A stretch of 34,502 bases of DNA from Chitinophagales bacterium (GCA_021323755.1 JAJPKJ010000035.1:1-34502); one strand, 5' to 3'. Shown: positions 6,592 through 16,208, numbered from the stretch's first letter. A program made the numbers and translations. The notes: generated from the sequence alone by a model not told the origin.

Positions 6592-9500
6592 ATGGCAAGG
6601 TCTAAAACAACTTTGAGCTTTAACTGGCTGCTTAATATATCTGTTACGTGCGCTCTTGTAATATTTTATTTCAACTCATTCGCGCAAATTAACAATCGAA
6701 TTCAGGTCAAACGATGCCCGGTCAAGACCATTAACTACGATCAGGACCTGATGAATAATTCAATCCGCGGAATTATTACAGACGCATTGGGTTTTACCTG
6801 GGTCTCAACTTCTACCGGTATGCAACGCTATAATGGATATTCGCTCCAAACGATAAAACCGATCATAGATAAAGACACCATCCAGATCAATTACCCGGTA
6901 TATTTTTTAGAAAGTAAGAGCCATTCAATCCTGATTGGCTACAAGAACGGGATCCTTGAATACATCCCAGAAAATAATTCTTTTAAAAAAATTGTTTCAT
7001 TATCAAATCCGATGAGTTCTCATTTTGTGCTCATGCCAATAAAAGAGACGGGGGAAGGTATCTGGTGCTTTGAGGCAAACAAAGGAATTGTCATTTACAA
7101 TAGAAATGGAATTGCGGTCAGCCAGTTTCCTTCGACAGAAACCGCAAACGTGGCGGACCTTATCCGCTCAGAAGACTATACCATTACCAGAAAACTGGTT
7201 GCTGCCAATGACAATTTCATTTTCATCCGCATAGCACCAAACAAGATATTACAGATCAATACCGCTAACCATCAATCAAAAAAATGGGACTATCCCGGCG
7301 CCGGTATTATCGGGCTGGAATCCAATAACGATAAAATATTCGTAGCATCCGGTGATGGAATTGCATTTATTAAAATAGCTGACGGCGCCGTTTCAAAAAA
7401 GTTCTTATTCAATCAAATTATTGAGGAGCAGGTAACGAGAAGTTCAATTGAATTGTCCGGCGATGATCGTTTATTGGTTAGCGTGGAAAAACGTCTTTTT
7501 GAATTTGATACTGCGGGTGTATGTCTGAAAGAAATCATTTCCCTTAACCGGGAGCCTCTTCTCAATACCGGCTATATTCAAATTGCTTATGAAGATAAAT
7601 TCCGCCGCATTTGGTTGCTCACCCATGAAGATATCAAACGGATTCAAAATGTTGAAACGCCTTTTTCACAGTTGATCTATTCGAAGGAGAAAGATAATTT
7701 CATGCGATGTGTTTATTATGATAAAGAGAAAAACATCTTGCTTGGCGGTGGCTTTGTTGGTCTTATTCAATTATACGATTCGGCGGGAAAAGCATTGTGG
7801 GATAAGTCGCTGGTCAACGAAAAGATCAAACATATAATTGCCATTGAAAAGATTTCAGACGATCATTACCTGTTAATGACTCTTGGAAACGGATTACTCA
7901 TGTTCCATCTTAAATCAAAACAATTCTCTTCCGTTGATCTGAGTAATTTTCCCTCTCTTCAATCAGCAATAAAGGACAATTCTTATTCCAGTAATCTTCA
8001 GCGAATTGATGACAGCACCATTTTTATCAGTACCAGATCAAATGTTTTTCGTTGCCATATTCGCCATAACAATATTGTATCTGCCTTTTCTATATTGGAA
8101 AAATCACAGCTCGCTGGAAATTCGCTTTCTTGTTTTAATTATTCATCAAACAAAATATTATGGGTTAGTACATCATCGGGGGCGGTCTTGAGGATAGACC
8201 CATCTGGGATATTACAAACGATCAATATTCCTGAAAATTATTTGGTGCGATGTATGGCCGAAGATGCCATGCATCGCATGTGGATCGGAACAGAAAGAGG
8301 ACTTTTTATCTATGACTCGTTGGGGAAATTCGTTAAACATTTTGACAGGGATTCCGGGTTGCTTAATGATTTCATCTATGCATTACTCCCCACGGATGAC
8401 CAGGGTTTTTTTGCAAGCACTAATTTCGGACTCTCTTTTATTTCCAAAGAGGGCAAAATAAAAAATTATACAAGAGATCTTGGATTGCAGGAGAATGAAT
8501 TCAATACTCAATCCAGTGCAATGTCGCCATCAGGAAAATTATTTTTTGGCGGAATAAATGGCATCACGGCATTTTACCCTTCTGCCCTTGCGGTTGTTCG
8601 GGATTCTTCCCTAATTAATATTACGCGTCTTGTGGTGAACGATTCCCTGTATAATTCATTTGGCAGCGCGTGGAAAGGGGATTCTATTGCACTTGCCTAC
8701 AATCAAAACCATCTTCAGTTCGATATTGCGGCGACCGGGCTTTTGGATCCGAATGAATATCTTTACAGGTATCGCCTGAAAAATTTTGAAGAAGCCTGGC
8801 AAACGACCAATCAGCCAACCAATATCAGGTACACCTTAAATCCCGGTACTTATCTGCTCGAAATAATTTGCAGCCCAACCCTTTTTTCTAACACCCTTTT
8901 CCATAAAAACATAACGATAATAATAAATGAACCATGGTGGAAAACATGGTGGTTTATTATTGGTGCAATATGTATTGCATCAGCGCTTATTTTTTTCATC
9001 AGTTATTATATTATATGGCAGCGATACCAGTTGAAATTGGAAAAGCTGGAAGTAAAGCAACAATTGACCAGCGAACGGGAACGTATTTCCAGAGAGCTGC
9101 ATGATAATATCGGGTCACAGTTGAGTTATATCAGCAGCAACATCGATTGGTTGGTTGAAGCGCCGGAATCTTTCAGTAAGGAAGAAGAATCAAAAAGATT
9201 ATCAATCGTTAATGATACAGCAAAAAATCTGGTGACCGATCTGCGCGAAACGATCTGGGCGATGAAAAAAGAGTCTATCGGACTGGATGAACTAGCAGAT
9301 AAAATGAAATCATTTTTACAATCGCAATGCATTTTACAACCACAAATAGAAATGACGATCACAGAGGAAATCCGGAAAAAATACAGCTTCTCTCCAACGG
9401 AAGCCCTGAACGTTTTCCGAATTTGCCAGGAAGCGATTGTGAACAGCATTCGTCATGCCCAGGCTAGAAAAATTTTCTTCAACATTCAATCAAATACCAA

Positions 9501-9687
9501 TGAGGATTTTTCATTTACTGTGGAAGATAATGGGAAAGGCTTTGTCCGGGAAAAACAATACAAAGATCACTATGGGCTGGAGAACATGATGCATCGTGCG
9601 GCTGAAGTCGGAGCAGATCTGCTGATCAGTTCAGAACCGGGCAAAGGCACCAAAGTCACCATCACAAAACATACACAATCCAATTGA
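6592..9687 (+). CDS. propeller/Y_Y_Y sensor histidine kinase (NarL-partner type)
   Basis: 1031 residues from the ATG at 6592. That start is chosen because it gives a signal peptide (MARSKTTLSFNWLLNISVTC to NSFAQ); the frame is open further upstream but without plausible protein features. A long periplasmic part with two-component-regulator propeller repeats (for example IRGIITDALGFTWVSTSTGM) spans about 35-680. A Y_Y_Y domain (about 690-785, YLYRYRLKNFEEAWQ) and one membrane helix (about 787-810) follow. The cytoplasmic part is HisKA_3 with phospho-acceptor H837 (ISRELHDNIGSQLSY) and a HATPase with N-box RICQEAIVNSIRHAQ and G-box VEDNGKGF. Such kinases sense ligands, often glycans, in the periplasm. 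It lacks the fused regulator seen in many Bacteroidota hybrids; its partner is the NarL-type gene 78 nt downstream. Confidence 0.87.
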   Translation: MARSKTTLSFNWLLNISVTCALVIFYFNSFAQINNRIQVKRCPVKTINYDQDLMNNSIRGIITDALGFTWVSTSTGMQRYNGYSLQTIKPIIDKDTIQINYPVYFLESKSHSILIGYKNGILEYIPENNSFKKIVSLSNPMSSHFVLMPIKETGEGIWCFEANKGIVIYNRNGIAVSQFPSTETANVADLIRSEDYTITRKLVAANDNFIFIRIAPNKILQINTANHQSKKWDYPGAGIIGLESNNDKIFVASGDGIAFIKIADGAVSKKFLFNQIIEEQVTRSSIELSGDDRLLVSVEKRLFEFDTAGVCLKEIISLNREPLLNTGYIQIAYEDKFRRIWLLTHEDIKRIQNVETPFSQLIYSKEKDNFMRCVYYDKEKNILLGGGFVGLIQLYDSAGKALWDKSLVNEKIKHIIAIEKISDDHYLLMTLGNGLLMFHLKSKQFSSVDLSNFPSLQSAIKDNSYSSNLQRIDDSTIFISTRSNVFRCHIRHNNIVSAFSILEKSQLAGNSLSCFNYSSNKILWVSTSSGAVLRIDPSGILQTINIPENYLVRCMAEDAMHRMWIGTERGLFIYDSLGKFVKHFDRDSGLLNDFIYALLPTDDQGFFASTNFGLSFISKEGKIKNYTRDLGLQENEFNTQSSAMSPSGKLFFGGINGITAFYPSALAVVRDSSLINITRLVVNDSLYNSFGSAWKGDSIALAYNQNHLQFDIAATGLLDPNEYLYRYRLKNFEEAWQTTNQPTNIRYTLNPGTYLLEIICSPTLFSNTLFHKNITIIINEPWWKTWWFIIGAICIASALIFFISYYIIWQRYQLKLEKLEVKQQLTSERERISRELHDNIGSQLSYISSNIDWLVEAPESFSKEEESKRLSIVNDTAKNLVTDLRETIWAMKKESIGLDELADKMKSFLQSQCILQPQIEMTITEEIRKKYSFSPTEALNVFRICQEAIVNSIRHAQARKIFFNIQSNTNEDFSFTVEDNGKGFVREKQYKDHYGLENMMHRAAEVGADLLISSEPGKGTKVTITKHTQSN

Positions 9688-9705
9688 CCATCGCAGCCAA
9701 AGAAA

Positions 9706-9729
9706 AATAACCCAAAAGAGTTATTGTTT
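9706..9729 (+). terminator. weak hairpin between kinase and regulator genes
   Basis: AATAAC and GTTATT form a 6-bp stem around an 8-nt loop, followed by GTTT. It may only attenuate or process the transcript. The stem is short, so the call is tentative. Confidence 0.3.
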
Positions 9730-9765
9730 AATTGATCATAAAATGAAAAGCTTGCAGTTTATTTA

Positions 9766-10440
9766 ATGAAGAAGATACCTGTTGGCATAGTAGACGATAA
9801 ATCGCAAAACCGATTGCTGTTCACAGAAAGACTGAATTCTTCTGATGAAATAACCGTGGTATTAACGGCATCCGACGGAAAGGATTTCCTGGATCAAATG
9901 AAGGCGCTGAGTTTCGCCGAACATCCTGCTGTAATATTGATGGATATTGAAATGCCGGAGATGGATGGTATTACTGCGGTCCAGGCAGGAAAATTATTAT
10001 ACCCCCAAGTGCATTTTTTAATGCTTACTGTCTTTGATGATGATGATAAAATATTTGAAGCCATCAAAGCAGGGGCAGATGGATATTTACTAAAGAATGA
10101 AAAAATTTCATTGATCATCGATTGCATTATCCAATTGTCTGAATCCGGAAGTGCGCCCATGAGTCCGCGCATCGCAAGAAAAACGCTTGATCTTTTAATG
10201 TCCGCATCCATGCCCAAAACAGAGCAAGAAATTACAGAGAAACACGACTATGCATTGTCGGCGCGGGAAATAGAAATCTTAAAACTCACTGTTGACGGCT
10301 ATGGGTATAAACAAGTCGCAGACAAATTATTTATCAGCAGCCATACCGTAAAAAAGCATATTGCCAATATCTATATTAAACTGCACGTAACATCCAAAGC
10401 ACAGGCAATAAAAATTGCTACCAGGAACAAATTGATCTAA
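9766..10440 (+). CDS. NarL/LuxR-type response regulator
   Basis: 224 residues. The receiver domain (1-120) has the acidic pair D10/D11, phospho-acceptor D60 in ILMDIEMPEMDG, T88 and K110. A LuxR-type helix-turn-helix at about 158-220 (LSAREIEILKLTVDGYGYKQ, then SSHTVKKHIANIYIKL) binds DNA. The kinase upstream has the HisKA_3 type that pairs with this regulator class, and the two genes lie 78 nt apart on the same strand, so phosphotransfer between them is very likely. Targets are unknown; the divergent outer-membrane gene and the NHL lipoprotein downstream are the closest candidates. Confidence 0.92.
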   Translation: MKKIPVGIVDDKSQNRLLFTERLNSSDEITVVLTASDGKDFLDQMKALSFAEHPAVILMDIEMPEMDGITAVQAGKLLYPQVHFLMLTVFDDDDKIFEAIKAGADGYLLKNEKISLIIDCIIQLSESGSAPMSPRIARKTLDLLMSASMPKTEQEITEKHDYALSAREIEILKLTVDGYGYKQVADKLFISSHTVKKHIANIYIKLHVTSKAQAIKIATRNKLI

Positions 10441-10660
10441 GGACCTGGATCATTAATTAAAGAAGACGACTTCCATGATTCATTCGAACCATCGATGAAT
10501 CTTATCTCTATTTGCATGCAATAAATTCTCTTCTTCATTTACCAGTCCCATTTTCAAAAAAAATAATACTTATGAGTTATTGCCGTGATATCTGAGCTGA
10601 AATAATTTTAAGCCCTGAAAAATTCACAATACTAAAACCATATTTTAAAATTATTCGAAA

Positions 10661-11752
10661 ATGAAAACGATCAAACAGCACATGCTTCTTTTATTGGTGA
10701 TTGCCCTTGCTATTGGCTTTTCTTCTTGCAGTAAAAGTGGTACCGCGAAGTCAAACAAATCAACCGTTACCGTCTCTACATTTGCAGGCAGTGGTACAAT
10801 GGGTTCTGCCAACGGTACCGGTACCGCCGCAAGCTTTCTCTATCCTTCCGGAATAGTCAGCAGCGGAAATGGCGCTTTGTATATCGGTGACTTTGGAAAT
10901 AACCTGATTCGCACCATCAATATCAGCAGTGCCGCTGTAAATATTGTGGCCGGCACAGGAACTGCCGGTTTGATCAATGGATCTGTCACGGCAGCAGAAT
11001 TCAACGGACCAGCAAACATTGCCTTGGATGCAAGCGGTGACCTGTTTATCTCAGATGAAGAAAATAATGTTATTCGTGAAATTACGAGCGCAGGCAATGT
11101 AAGCACGGTTGCCGGCGCCGGCATAGCCGGGTACCAGGATGGTGCTGCGGGTACGGCGGAATTCAACTTTCCCGAAGGCATCGTCGTTGATGCTAACGGT
11201 GATCTATATGTGGCCGACGGGCATAATAGCGTCATTCGCAAGATCACCATGTCAACCGGGATGGTAAGCACCTATGCAGGCATCGCAGGCACGACCGGTT
11301 TTGCAAATGGTGCGGCGAGCAGCGCCACTTTCAATGAGCCCTACGGGTTAGCATTGGATAATAGCGGAAATCTTTATGTCACAGACATTCTAAATAATAG
11401 TATCCGCAAGATCACGGTATCCACAAACACGGTAAGTACTTATGCCGGTACCGGAACCAAAGGTTTCAGTAATGGAACTGCAGCGACCGCCACTTTTTAT
11501 TACCCGCTGGGTTGTGTATTAGATTCACAGGGCAACTTATATGTGAGTGACACCTACAATAATGTTATCCGTAAAGTTTCAACAAGCGGGAACGTTACCA
11601 CTTTTGCAGGGACCGGAGCACAGGGCTCAGCAGATGGTGACGCCGCCTCTGCAACGTTTAATTTTCCAATTGGCATATCGGTTTATGGAAACGCCGTTTT
11701 CGTAGCAGATACCCACAATAATGTAATTCGTAAAATCACCATCGGTCAGTGA
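10661..11752 (+). CDS. NHL-repeat lipoprotein
   Basis: 363 residues. A lipoprotein signal peptide ends in the lipobox FSSC with lipidated C23 (MLLLLVIALAIGFSSC), so the protein is anchored in the inner or outer membrane. Residues 35-363 hold six repeats of about 54 residues of the form 'VSTxAGTGTxGxxNG...ATFxxPxGIxxDxxGNLYVxDxxNNxIRKIT', which predicts a six-bladed NHL beta-propeller. Such propellers bind proteins, sugars or act in extracellular adhesion; no catalytic residues are visible. It lies 220 bp behind the response regulator with no obvious terminator in between, so it may be co-transcribed or controlled by it. It ends before a clear terminator. Confidence 0.87.
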   Translation: MKTIKQHMLLLLVIALAIGFSSCSKSGTAKSNKSTVTVSTFAGSGTMGSANGTGTAASFLYPSGIVSSGNGALYIGDFGNNLIRTINISSAAVNIVAGTGTAGLINGSVTAAEFNGPANIALDASGDLFISDEENNVIREITSAGNVSTVAGAGIAGYQDGAAGTAEFNFPEGIVVDANGDLYVADGHNSVIRKITMSTGMVSTYAGIAGTTGFANGAASSATFNEPYGLALDNSGNLYVTDILNNSIRKITVSTNTVSTYAGTGTKGFSNGTAATATFYYPLGCVLDSQGNLYVSDTYNNVIRKVSTSGNVTTFAGTGAQGSADGDAASATFNFPIGISVYGNAVFVADTHNNVIRKITIGQ

Positions 11753-11826
11753 TCTGATAAAATTTTTATTATAGATCCTTGATGGCAAGATCGCAATAAT
11801 AAATGGTTCATAAGCACCAAATGGAG

Positions 11827-11848
11827 AAGCCCGCTGTTTAGCGGGCTT
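11827..11848. terminator. terminator hairpin between convergent genes
   Basis: AAGCCCGCT-GTTT-AGCGGGCTT forms a GC-rich 9-bp stem with a four-base loop, followed by TATCGTTT. It ends the NHL gene and can also serve the convergent redoxin gene. Confidence 0.8.
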
Positions 11849-11920
11849 TATCGTTTCATAAGATCAATGAAATGACCAGTCGGGAATAAAAGCGAAAATC
11901 AGTTTCTCCCCCAATGACCA

Positions 11921-13051
11921 TTAATAATATCTTCCGATCAAATGATTATCAATGATCGTCTTTTTCAGTTCCGCAGCATCAACAGCGCCATCTTTTGCAT
12001 AAACAATTTTTCCCCCCGGTTCAACCAGCATGGTATAAGGCAGCGCGCCCTTCCAATTCGGATCAATGGCTTCAATCAATTTATATTTATCATCGATGGT
12101 AAAAAGATAATTTTTGTTTGATGCTTCCTGTTTTTTTAAGAACTCCAATACTTTATCTTTTTTCTCCATCACATCAGCACTCACGCTGATGAATTCAAAA
12201 TCCCTGTCGCGATACATTCTGTGTATGGTCACCAGATCCGGGAACTCAGTAACACAAGGACCGCACCAGGTCGCCCACACATTGATCAACCGCAATTTGT
12301 CCGAATTATTCTTCATCAACTCTTTCAAACCAGCTTCATCAAGGGTGTCAATTTTCACCGGTTCTTTCGCCCATTGTTCCTGCGCTTTTTCAATCCAGTT
12401 TCTTTTTTCCTTCCATTTGATGGAGCATCCAAAGACTTTTGTCGTCTTCACTTCAACTTCTTTATTATTCAGCAACGCCTCGATCGCATTTCGCGCATCA
12501 AAAACATGCGGCGTCTTTGCATGGCGATCCTCATCATCAATCCTTCCCTGGTAACGAAGTTTTCTTTGCTTGTCAAATATAAAAATGTGGGGCGTGGCCA
12601 CCGGACCATAAGCTTTTGAGATCTTTTCCGTTTCCCCGTCATACAAATAGGGAAAATTAAATCCCCTTTCTTTAGCCCTTATCTTCATTTCATCAAAGGA
12701 ATCGCCGATATCGCTAAAATCCAGTTCATCCGGTCTCAGGGATTGCGGATCATTTGGATTTATCGCTACCAGTCCAAGACCTTTGCTTTTGTAATCATCG
12801 ACAAGTTTTATTATTCGCTCTTCATAGGACTGCGCTGTCGGGCAATGATTGCAGGTAAAAACGATGGCGAGAACCTTCGCTTCCTTGAAAGAAGAAAGAC
12901 CATATGTTTTCCCGTCAACACCAGGTAAAGAAAAATCAGGAGCGCTCGCCCCTATCGATAATGTAGGATAATCATCGGAACCTGGTTCGCCCATTTTAAA
13001 GTGAAATAGTGTCAGCAGATTGGCGATCAAAACGAACTTGAAAAAGGCCAT
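11921..13051 (-). CDS. double thioredoxin-fold protein (redoxin plus TlpA-like domain)
   Basis: 376 residues with an N-terminal hydrophobic segment (MAFFKFVLIANLLTLFHF) that is a signal peptide or anchor. The first domain (about 32-195) is redoxin/AhpC-TSA-like with C67 and C70 in FTCNHCP and a cis-proline region VATPHIF. The second (about 228-372) is TlpA/ResA-like with the classic WCGPC (C261, C264) and ALPYTMLVE. Both active sites look intact. Such periplasmic proteins reduce disulfides or act in cytochrome maturation and peroxide defence; the substrate is unknown. Two different catalytic motifs (CNHC and CGPC) in one chain suggest an internal electron relay. It is convergent with the NHL gene and divergent from the LytS-type kinase. 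Confidence 0.82.
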   Translation of the reverse strand: MAFFKFVLIANLLTLFHFKMGEPGSDDYPTLSIGASAPDFSLPGVDGKTYGLSSFKEAKVLAIVFTCNHCPTAQSYEERIIKLVDDYKSKGLGLVAINPNDPQSLRPDELDFSDIGDSFDEMKIRAKERGFNFPYLYDGETEKISKAYGPVATPHIFIFDKQRKLRYQGRIDDEDRHAKTPHVFDARNAIEALLNNKEVEVKTTKVFGCSIKWKEKRNWIEKAQEQWAKEPVKIDTLDEAGLKELMKNNSDKLRLINVWATWCGPCVTEFPDLVTIHRMYRDRDFEFISVSADVMEKKDKVLEFLKKQEASNKNYLFTIDDKYKLIEAIDPNWKGALPYTMLVEPGGKIVYAKDGAVDAAELKKTIIDNHLIGRYY

Positions 13052-13138
13052 AGAACAGAGTTTATGAAAAGTTACACATTTTTAAGAAGTGGCGACTCAT
13101 GAAATTTCATTTGCATTTTTTTAAATTGAAGGCTCTTT

Positions 13139-13156
13139 ATCCTAAACAATTAGGAT
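13139..13156. promoter_or_regulatory. palindrome in the divergent redoxin/kinase intergenic region
   Basis: ATCCTAA-ACAA-TTAGGAT is a perfect 7-bp inverted repeat about 138 bp upstream of the LytS-type kinase start and 88 bp upstream of the redoxin start. It may be an operator or a small hairpin; there is no T-tract. Confidence 0.35.
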
Positions 13157-13293
13157 CAGATCAGAAATTTATTTCGTCATCATTTAAGAATCCTCCGATG
13201 AAATCATTTATTCGCCCGACAAAAAAAATAGTTCCGTCAATTGTCGTTTCTCATCTTGGAGATACCCTAATTTTATAGGACAAACCTACAATT

Positions 13294-14445
13294 ATGGAAT
13301 TCGATAATGACCGTAAAATTCGTCCCACCTACAAAACAGAAATTTATTTTTGGATCGTGTTCATATTATTGAATCCGATGGTGAACATGATCACTTTCTT
13401 TTGGTTCGACTCGGTTTTTCTTATCGCATTATTATTCATCCATGTGATTGCATTCCCATTCTATATTTTGTACGCACGCATTATCATTCCAAAATTTCTT
13501 TTTTCAAAGAAGCAGATCAGTTTCATACTTTTTACAACAGGCTTTTTCATTTTTATGTTATTGCTGGTAACAAGTACCAATGCATTCATTTCACTGTTCT
13601 CTTTAAAACTTCCCGAGCGTTTTTATTTATCCTATTCCCTCAGGTCATTTGTCCGCGATGGACTATGGATCTTCATCAATATGTTTTTGTGCGTCATGGT
13701 CGCTTTCCTGAAAAAATCCTTTGATGAACAGGAACTGGTCAGCAATCTTCAAAAAGACAATACCCTGTTCCGGCTGAAATATCTACAGTCCCAGTTGAAT
13801 CCACATTTTCTTTTTAATACACTAAACAGCATTTATTCCCTCAGTTTACAAAAGTCAGATCAGGCGCCGGATGTGATCATCAAACTTGCCGACATCATGC
13901 GCTATCTTATTTATGAATGCAATGAATCCAAAATATTATTAGACAAAGAAATCGCCTTCATCCAAAATTATATTGAGATTGAAAAAATAAGATACAAAGC
14001 AGATGTTCGCTTTACGGTTGAAGGAGACACAAAGAATATCATGATAGAGCCTTTTCTTTTTATTTCTTTTATTGAAAATGGCTTCAAACATGCCATGAAT
14101 GATGCCAGTGAAAATCCATTTATTTATATCACCATTAAAATAAGAGAAAAACAAATTGTGTTGAACGTGGTCAATAACACCAACCTCGATCTGGAGACGC
14201 AGGCAAAACGGATCAACGGTACAGGGATGAGGAACAGCAAAAGCCTGCTGGAGATCTTATACCCGGAATCACATGCCCTCAATATCATCCAAACTGACGT
14301 TCAGCCAAAACAAAAAAGCGGCTTGAGACTAAAAAATGCCAAAGAAAGGCTGATGATGTTCTACCCCGATGCACATACCCTTGACGTAATTTTGAATAAT
14401 AATGCATTCACTGTTTCATTGGTTGTAAATCCGGGCGCGCAATGA
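13294..14445 (+). CDS. LytS/YehU-type membrane histidine kinase
   Basis: 383 residues. Four membrane helices at about 17-37, 41-63, 75-95 and 122-140 are followed by a short linker and the His_kinase domain with H171 in LQSQLNPHFLFNTLNSIYSL, the signature of the family that partners LytTR regulators. The HATPase part includes PFLFISFIENGFKHAM and KSGLRLKNAKERLMMFYP. It has no periplasmic sensor domain, so it probably senses within or near the membrane. A 4-base overlap (ATGA) with the regulator gene shows translational coupling. Family members in Bacteroidota often control local envelope or transport functions; the target here is unknown. Confidence 0.92.
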   Translation: MEFDNDRKIRPTYKTEIYFWIVFILLNPMVNMITFFWFDSVFLIALLFIHVIAFPFYILYARIIIPKFLFSKKQISFILFTTGFFIFMLLLVTSTNAFISLFSLKLPERFYLSYSLRSFVRDGLWIFINMFLCVMVAFLKKSFDEQELVSNLQKDNTLFRLKYLQSQLNPHFLFNTLNSIYSLSLQKSDQAPDVIIKLADIMRYLIYECNESKILLDKEIAFIQNYIEIEKIRYKADVRFTVEGDTKNIMIEPFLFISFIENGFKHAMNDASENPFIYITIKIREKQIVLNVVNNTNLDLETQAKRINGTGMRNSKSLLEILYPESHALNIIQTDVQPKQKSGLRLKNAKERLMMFYPDAHTLDVILNNNAFTVSLVVNPGAQ

Positions 14446-15143
14446 TAAAATGTATTATAGTAGAAGATGAAAAACTGGCGCAACAGGTTATTCAAAATCA
14501 TTTGCAAAAAATTCCAGGATTTGAGATTGTAGCAATATGTAATAATGCGACAGAAGCATCTTGGGCGCTAAAAAAAAATGATGTTGATCTTATTTTTCTT
14601 GACATACAATTACCGGGGATCACCGGGCTTAATTTCTTACGATCCCTGCCAAACCCGCCCCTCGTAATACTGACAACCGCCTATGCAGAATACGCACTGG
14701 AGAGTTATGAATTCAGCGTGATAGATTATCTGCTAAAACCCATATCTTTTGAACGTTTCCATAAGGCGATCAATAAAATAACAGACGGACGCCTGTTCTC
14801 CCAGCTTGCCGTTGAAAAAGAAAATATACTGGCAGATCATATTTTCATCAAATCCAGTAATAAGTTCTTTAAAGTAAATTTTTCAGAGATCGTTTTTATC
14901 GAAGCAATGAAAGATTATCTGAAGATCCATACCAACGATTATAGACTGGTGACCCTGCAAACGATGAGCGAAATGGAAAGGATCTTACCGCAAAAACAAT
15001 TTTTGCGTGTTCACAAATCTTTTATTGTGGCGGTCTCCCATATTAGAACGGTTTACGGAAACAGCATTGAAATGGAAAAGGAGACCATCCCCATTGGCAT
15101 CAGTTATAAAAATGCGGTGATGAATTTTATTTCAGGAAAATAA
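14442..15143 (+). CDS. LytTR-family response regulator
   Basis: 233 residues. The receiver domain (1-118) has E8/D9/E10, phospho-acceptor D54 in LIFLDIQLPG, T78/T79 and K99 in YLLKP. A LytTR DNA-binding domain follows at about 133-232 (DHIFIKSSNKFFKVNFSEIV, FLRVHKSFIVAVSHI). LytTR proteins bind direct repeats upstream of their targets. The start codon overlaps the end of the kinase gene, so the two are made together and form a two-component pair. Confidence 0.93.
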   Translation: MIKCIIVEDEKLAQQVIQNHLQKIPGFEIVAICNNATEASWALKKNDVDLIFLDIQLPGITGLNFLRSLPNPPLVILTTAYAEYALESYEFSVIDYLLKPISFERFHKAINKITDGRLFSQLAVEKENILADHIFIKSSNKFFKVNFSEIVFIEAMKDYLKIHTNDYRLVTLQTMSEMERILPQKQFLRVHKSFIVAVSHIRTVYGNSIEMEKETIPIGISYKNAVMNFISGK

Positions 15144-15196
15144 TCTTATCTCGACCAAAATTATTTGATCGACCAAAGAAAAAGAAGACAGGATTA

Positions 15197-15676
15197 TTAG
15201 CTAATGGAAACTTCCTGGCTACGCAAGAATTTGCTCAGCAATTTTAACTGGAGTGTCGTACACATAATACCATTCATCTGGTATTGAATAATCTTCTTAA
15301 GACTGTTATTTATTACCGGCTGCCGCAAAATTTTACGATACAATTTTATTATCGGATATTCTACTTTGCTGCAAATATTCAAAGTCTCTTTTTGAATATT
15401 GAACGTTTTAGTGTCTGCATTATTCATAGTTTCGTCATGGTGACTATCCCAGTCAATATCATTAAATTCTCCACCCAGGCTGCGAATCTGAGAATGCAAC
15501 TCGCGCGCATACTGAACATTTAATTGTTCAAGATTAATGATCGTTTTGCGCAATTGCTCATTGCCAATTTTACGGGCAAGATCCTCACATTTTTTCTTTC
15601 CCTCCAATAATGCAGCACACAATTCGTGTAAAGTGGTAATGGCAACTGAAACAGTTTGATATTTTAAAGCCTTCAT
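15197..15676 (-). CDS. DUF2383/PA2169-like four-helix-bundle protein
   Basis: 159 residues from the ATG at 15676; an upstream in-frame start at 15727 would add 17 residues (MMRLFIHLLFFDHKIC) that do not resemble the family. The first half (TLHELCAALLEGKKKCEDLA, then LRKTIINLEQLNVQYARELH) fits the ferritin-like helical DUF2383 proteins of the PA2169 family, about 150 residues long and often found with stress proteins. No complete metal-binding set is obvious. The C-terminal half is basic (IKLYRKILRQPVINNSLKKI). The gene is convergent with the LytTR gene, with 53 bp between them. Its role is unknown; a general stress function is inferred only from the family. Confidence 0.6.
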   Translation of the reverse strand: MKALKYQTVSVAITTLHELCAALLEGKKKCEDLARKIGNEQLRKTIINLEQLNVQYARELHSQIRSLGGEFNDIDWDSHHDETMNNADTKTFNIQKETLNICSKVEYPIIKLYRKILRQPVINNSLKKIIQYQMNGIMCTTLQLKLLSKFLRSQEVSIS

Positions 15677-16031
15677 AAAACAGATTTTGTGATCAAAGAA
15701 TAGTAAGTGAATAAACAAGCGCATCATTAATACAACAACTGTTATACCAAGATCTCCTGGTCATTTATCATTACAGTTAAAAAATAATTAATAATGAATG
15801 ATTTATGATTTCATGCAGAAAGTCCGATCCGGGTAATTAATCATCCTTACAGTAAAACAATAAATGCATTCAGATAACATTTGCATTAACAATTCGTTTA
15901 CATTCAATGGAAGCCAATGTACGTTTGCATTAGCGGAGATTCACCGAATATTCAGGAGCAAAACCGGGAGGCATTATAAATTGTAGAAAACTTTTCTTAT
16001 TTTGTTACGAAATAACCCTAAACCATTGTAA
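15677..16031. other. 355-bp intergenic region between divergent genes
   Basis: It should hold the promoters of the DUF2383-like gene and the first microprotein gene. A nine-base word TTTGCATTA occurs twice, 34 bp apart (15890 and 15924). I see no further gene or strong hairpin and could not place a Bacteroidota -33/-7 pair. Confidence 0.35.
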
Positions 16032-16208
16032 ATGAAATTATTTCTGCTTTATATTGATCCGGGAAGCGGTAGCTATCTTGTTCAAATGATCATCGCCGGC
16101 GTATTGGCCGGGCTTTTTTACTTCAAAAACTTATGGTTTAAGGTTAGATCTTTTTTCGTAAAAGCCAAAAAAGATGAATCAGCGGAAAATGATATGCAGA
16201 ACCCCTGA
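16032..16208 (+). CDS. 58-residue membrane microprotein, copy 1 (IDPGSGSYLVQ family)
   Basis: The protein starts MKLFLLYIDPGSGSYLVQ, continues into a hydrophobic helix (MIIAGVLAGLFYFK, 19-32), then a basic amphipathic stretch and a polar tail. A second gene at 19850 encodes the same first 37 residues exactly while 19 of the 36 codons after the start differ synonymously, which shows strong selection on the protein. It probably sits in the inner membrane with a positively charged cytoplasmic tail (FKVRSFFVKAKKDE). No function is established. The sulfatase-like gene starts 113 nt downstream on the same strand, so it may be a small partner of that enzyme. Confidence 0.8.
   Translation: MKLFLLYIDPGSGSYLVQMIIAGVLAGLFYFKNLWFKVRSFFVKAKKDESAENDMQNP

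Noticed and set aside
15890-15932. Repeated TTTGCATTA as an operator pair
   Set aside because: Nine bases occurring twice 34 bp apart in AT-rich DNA is weak, and neither copy is palindromic. It is mentioned only in the description of the intergenic region.
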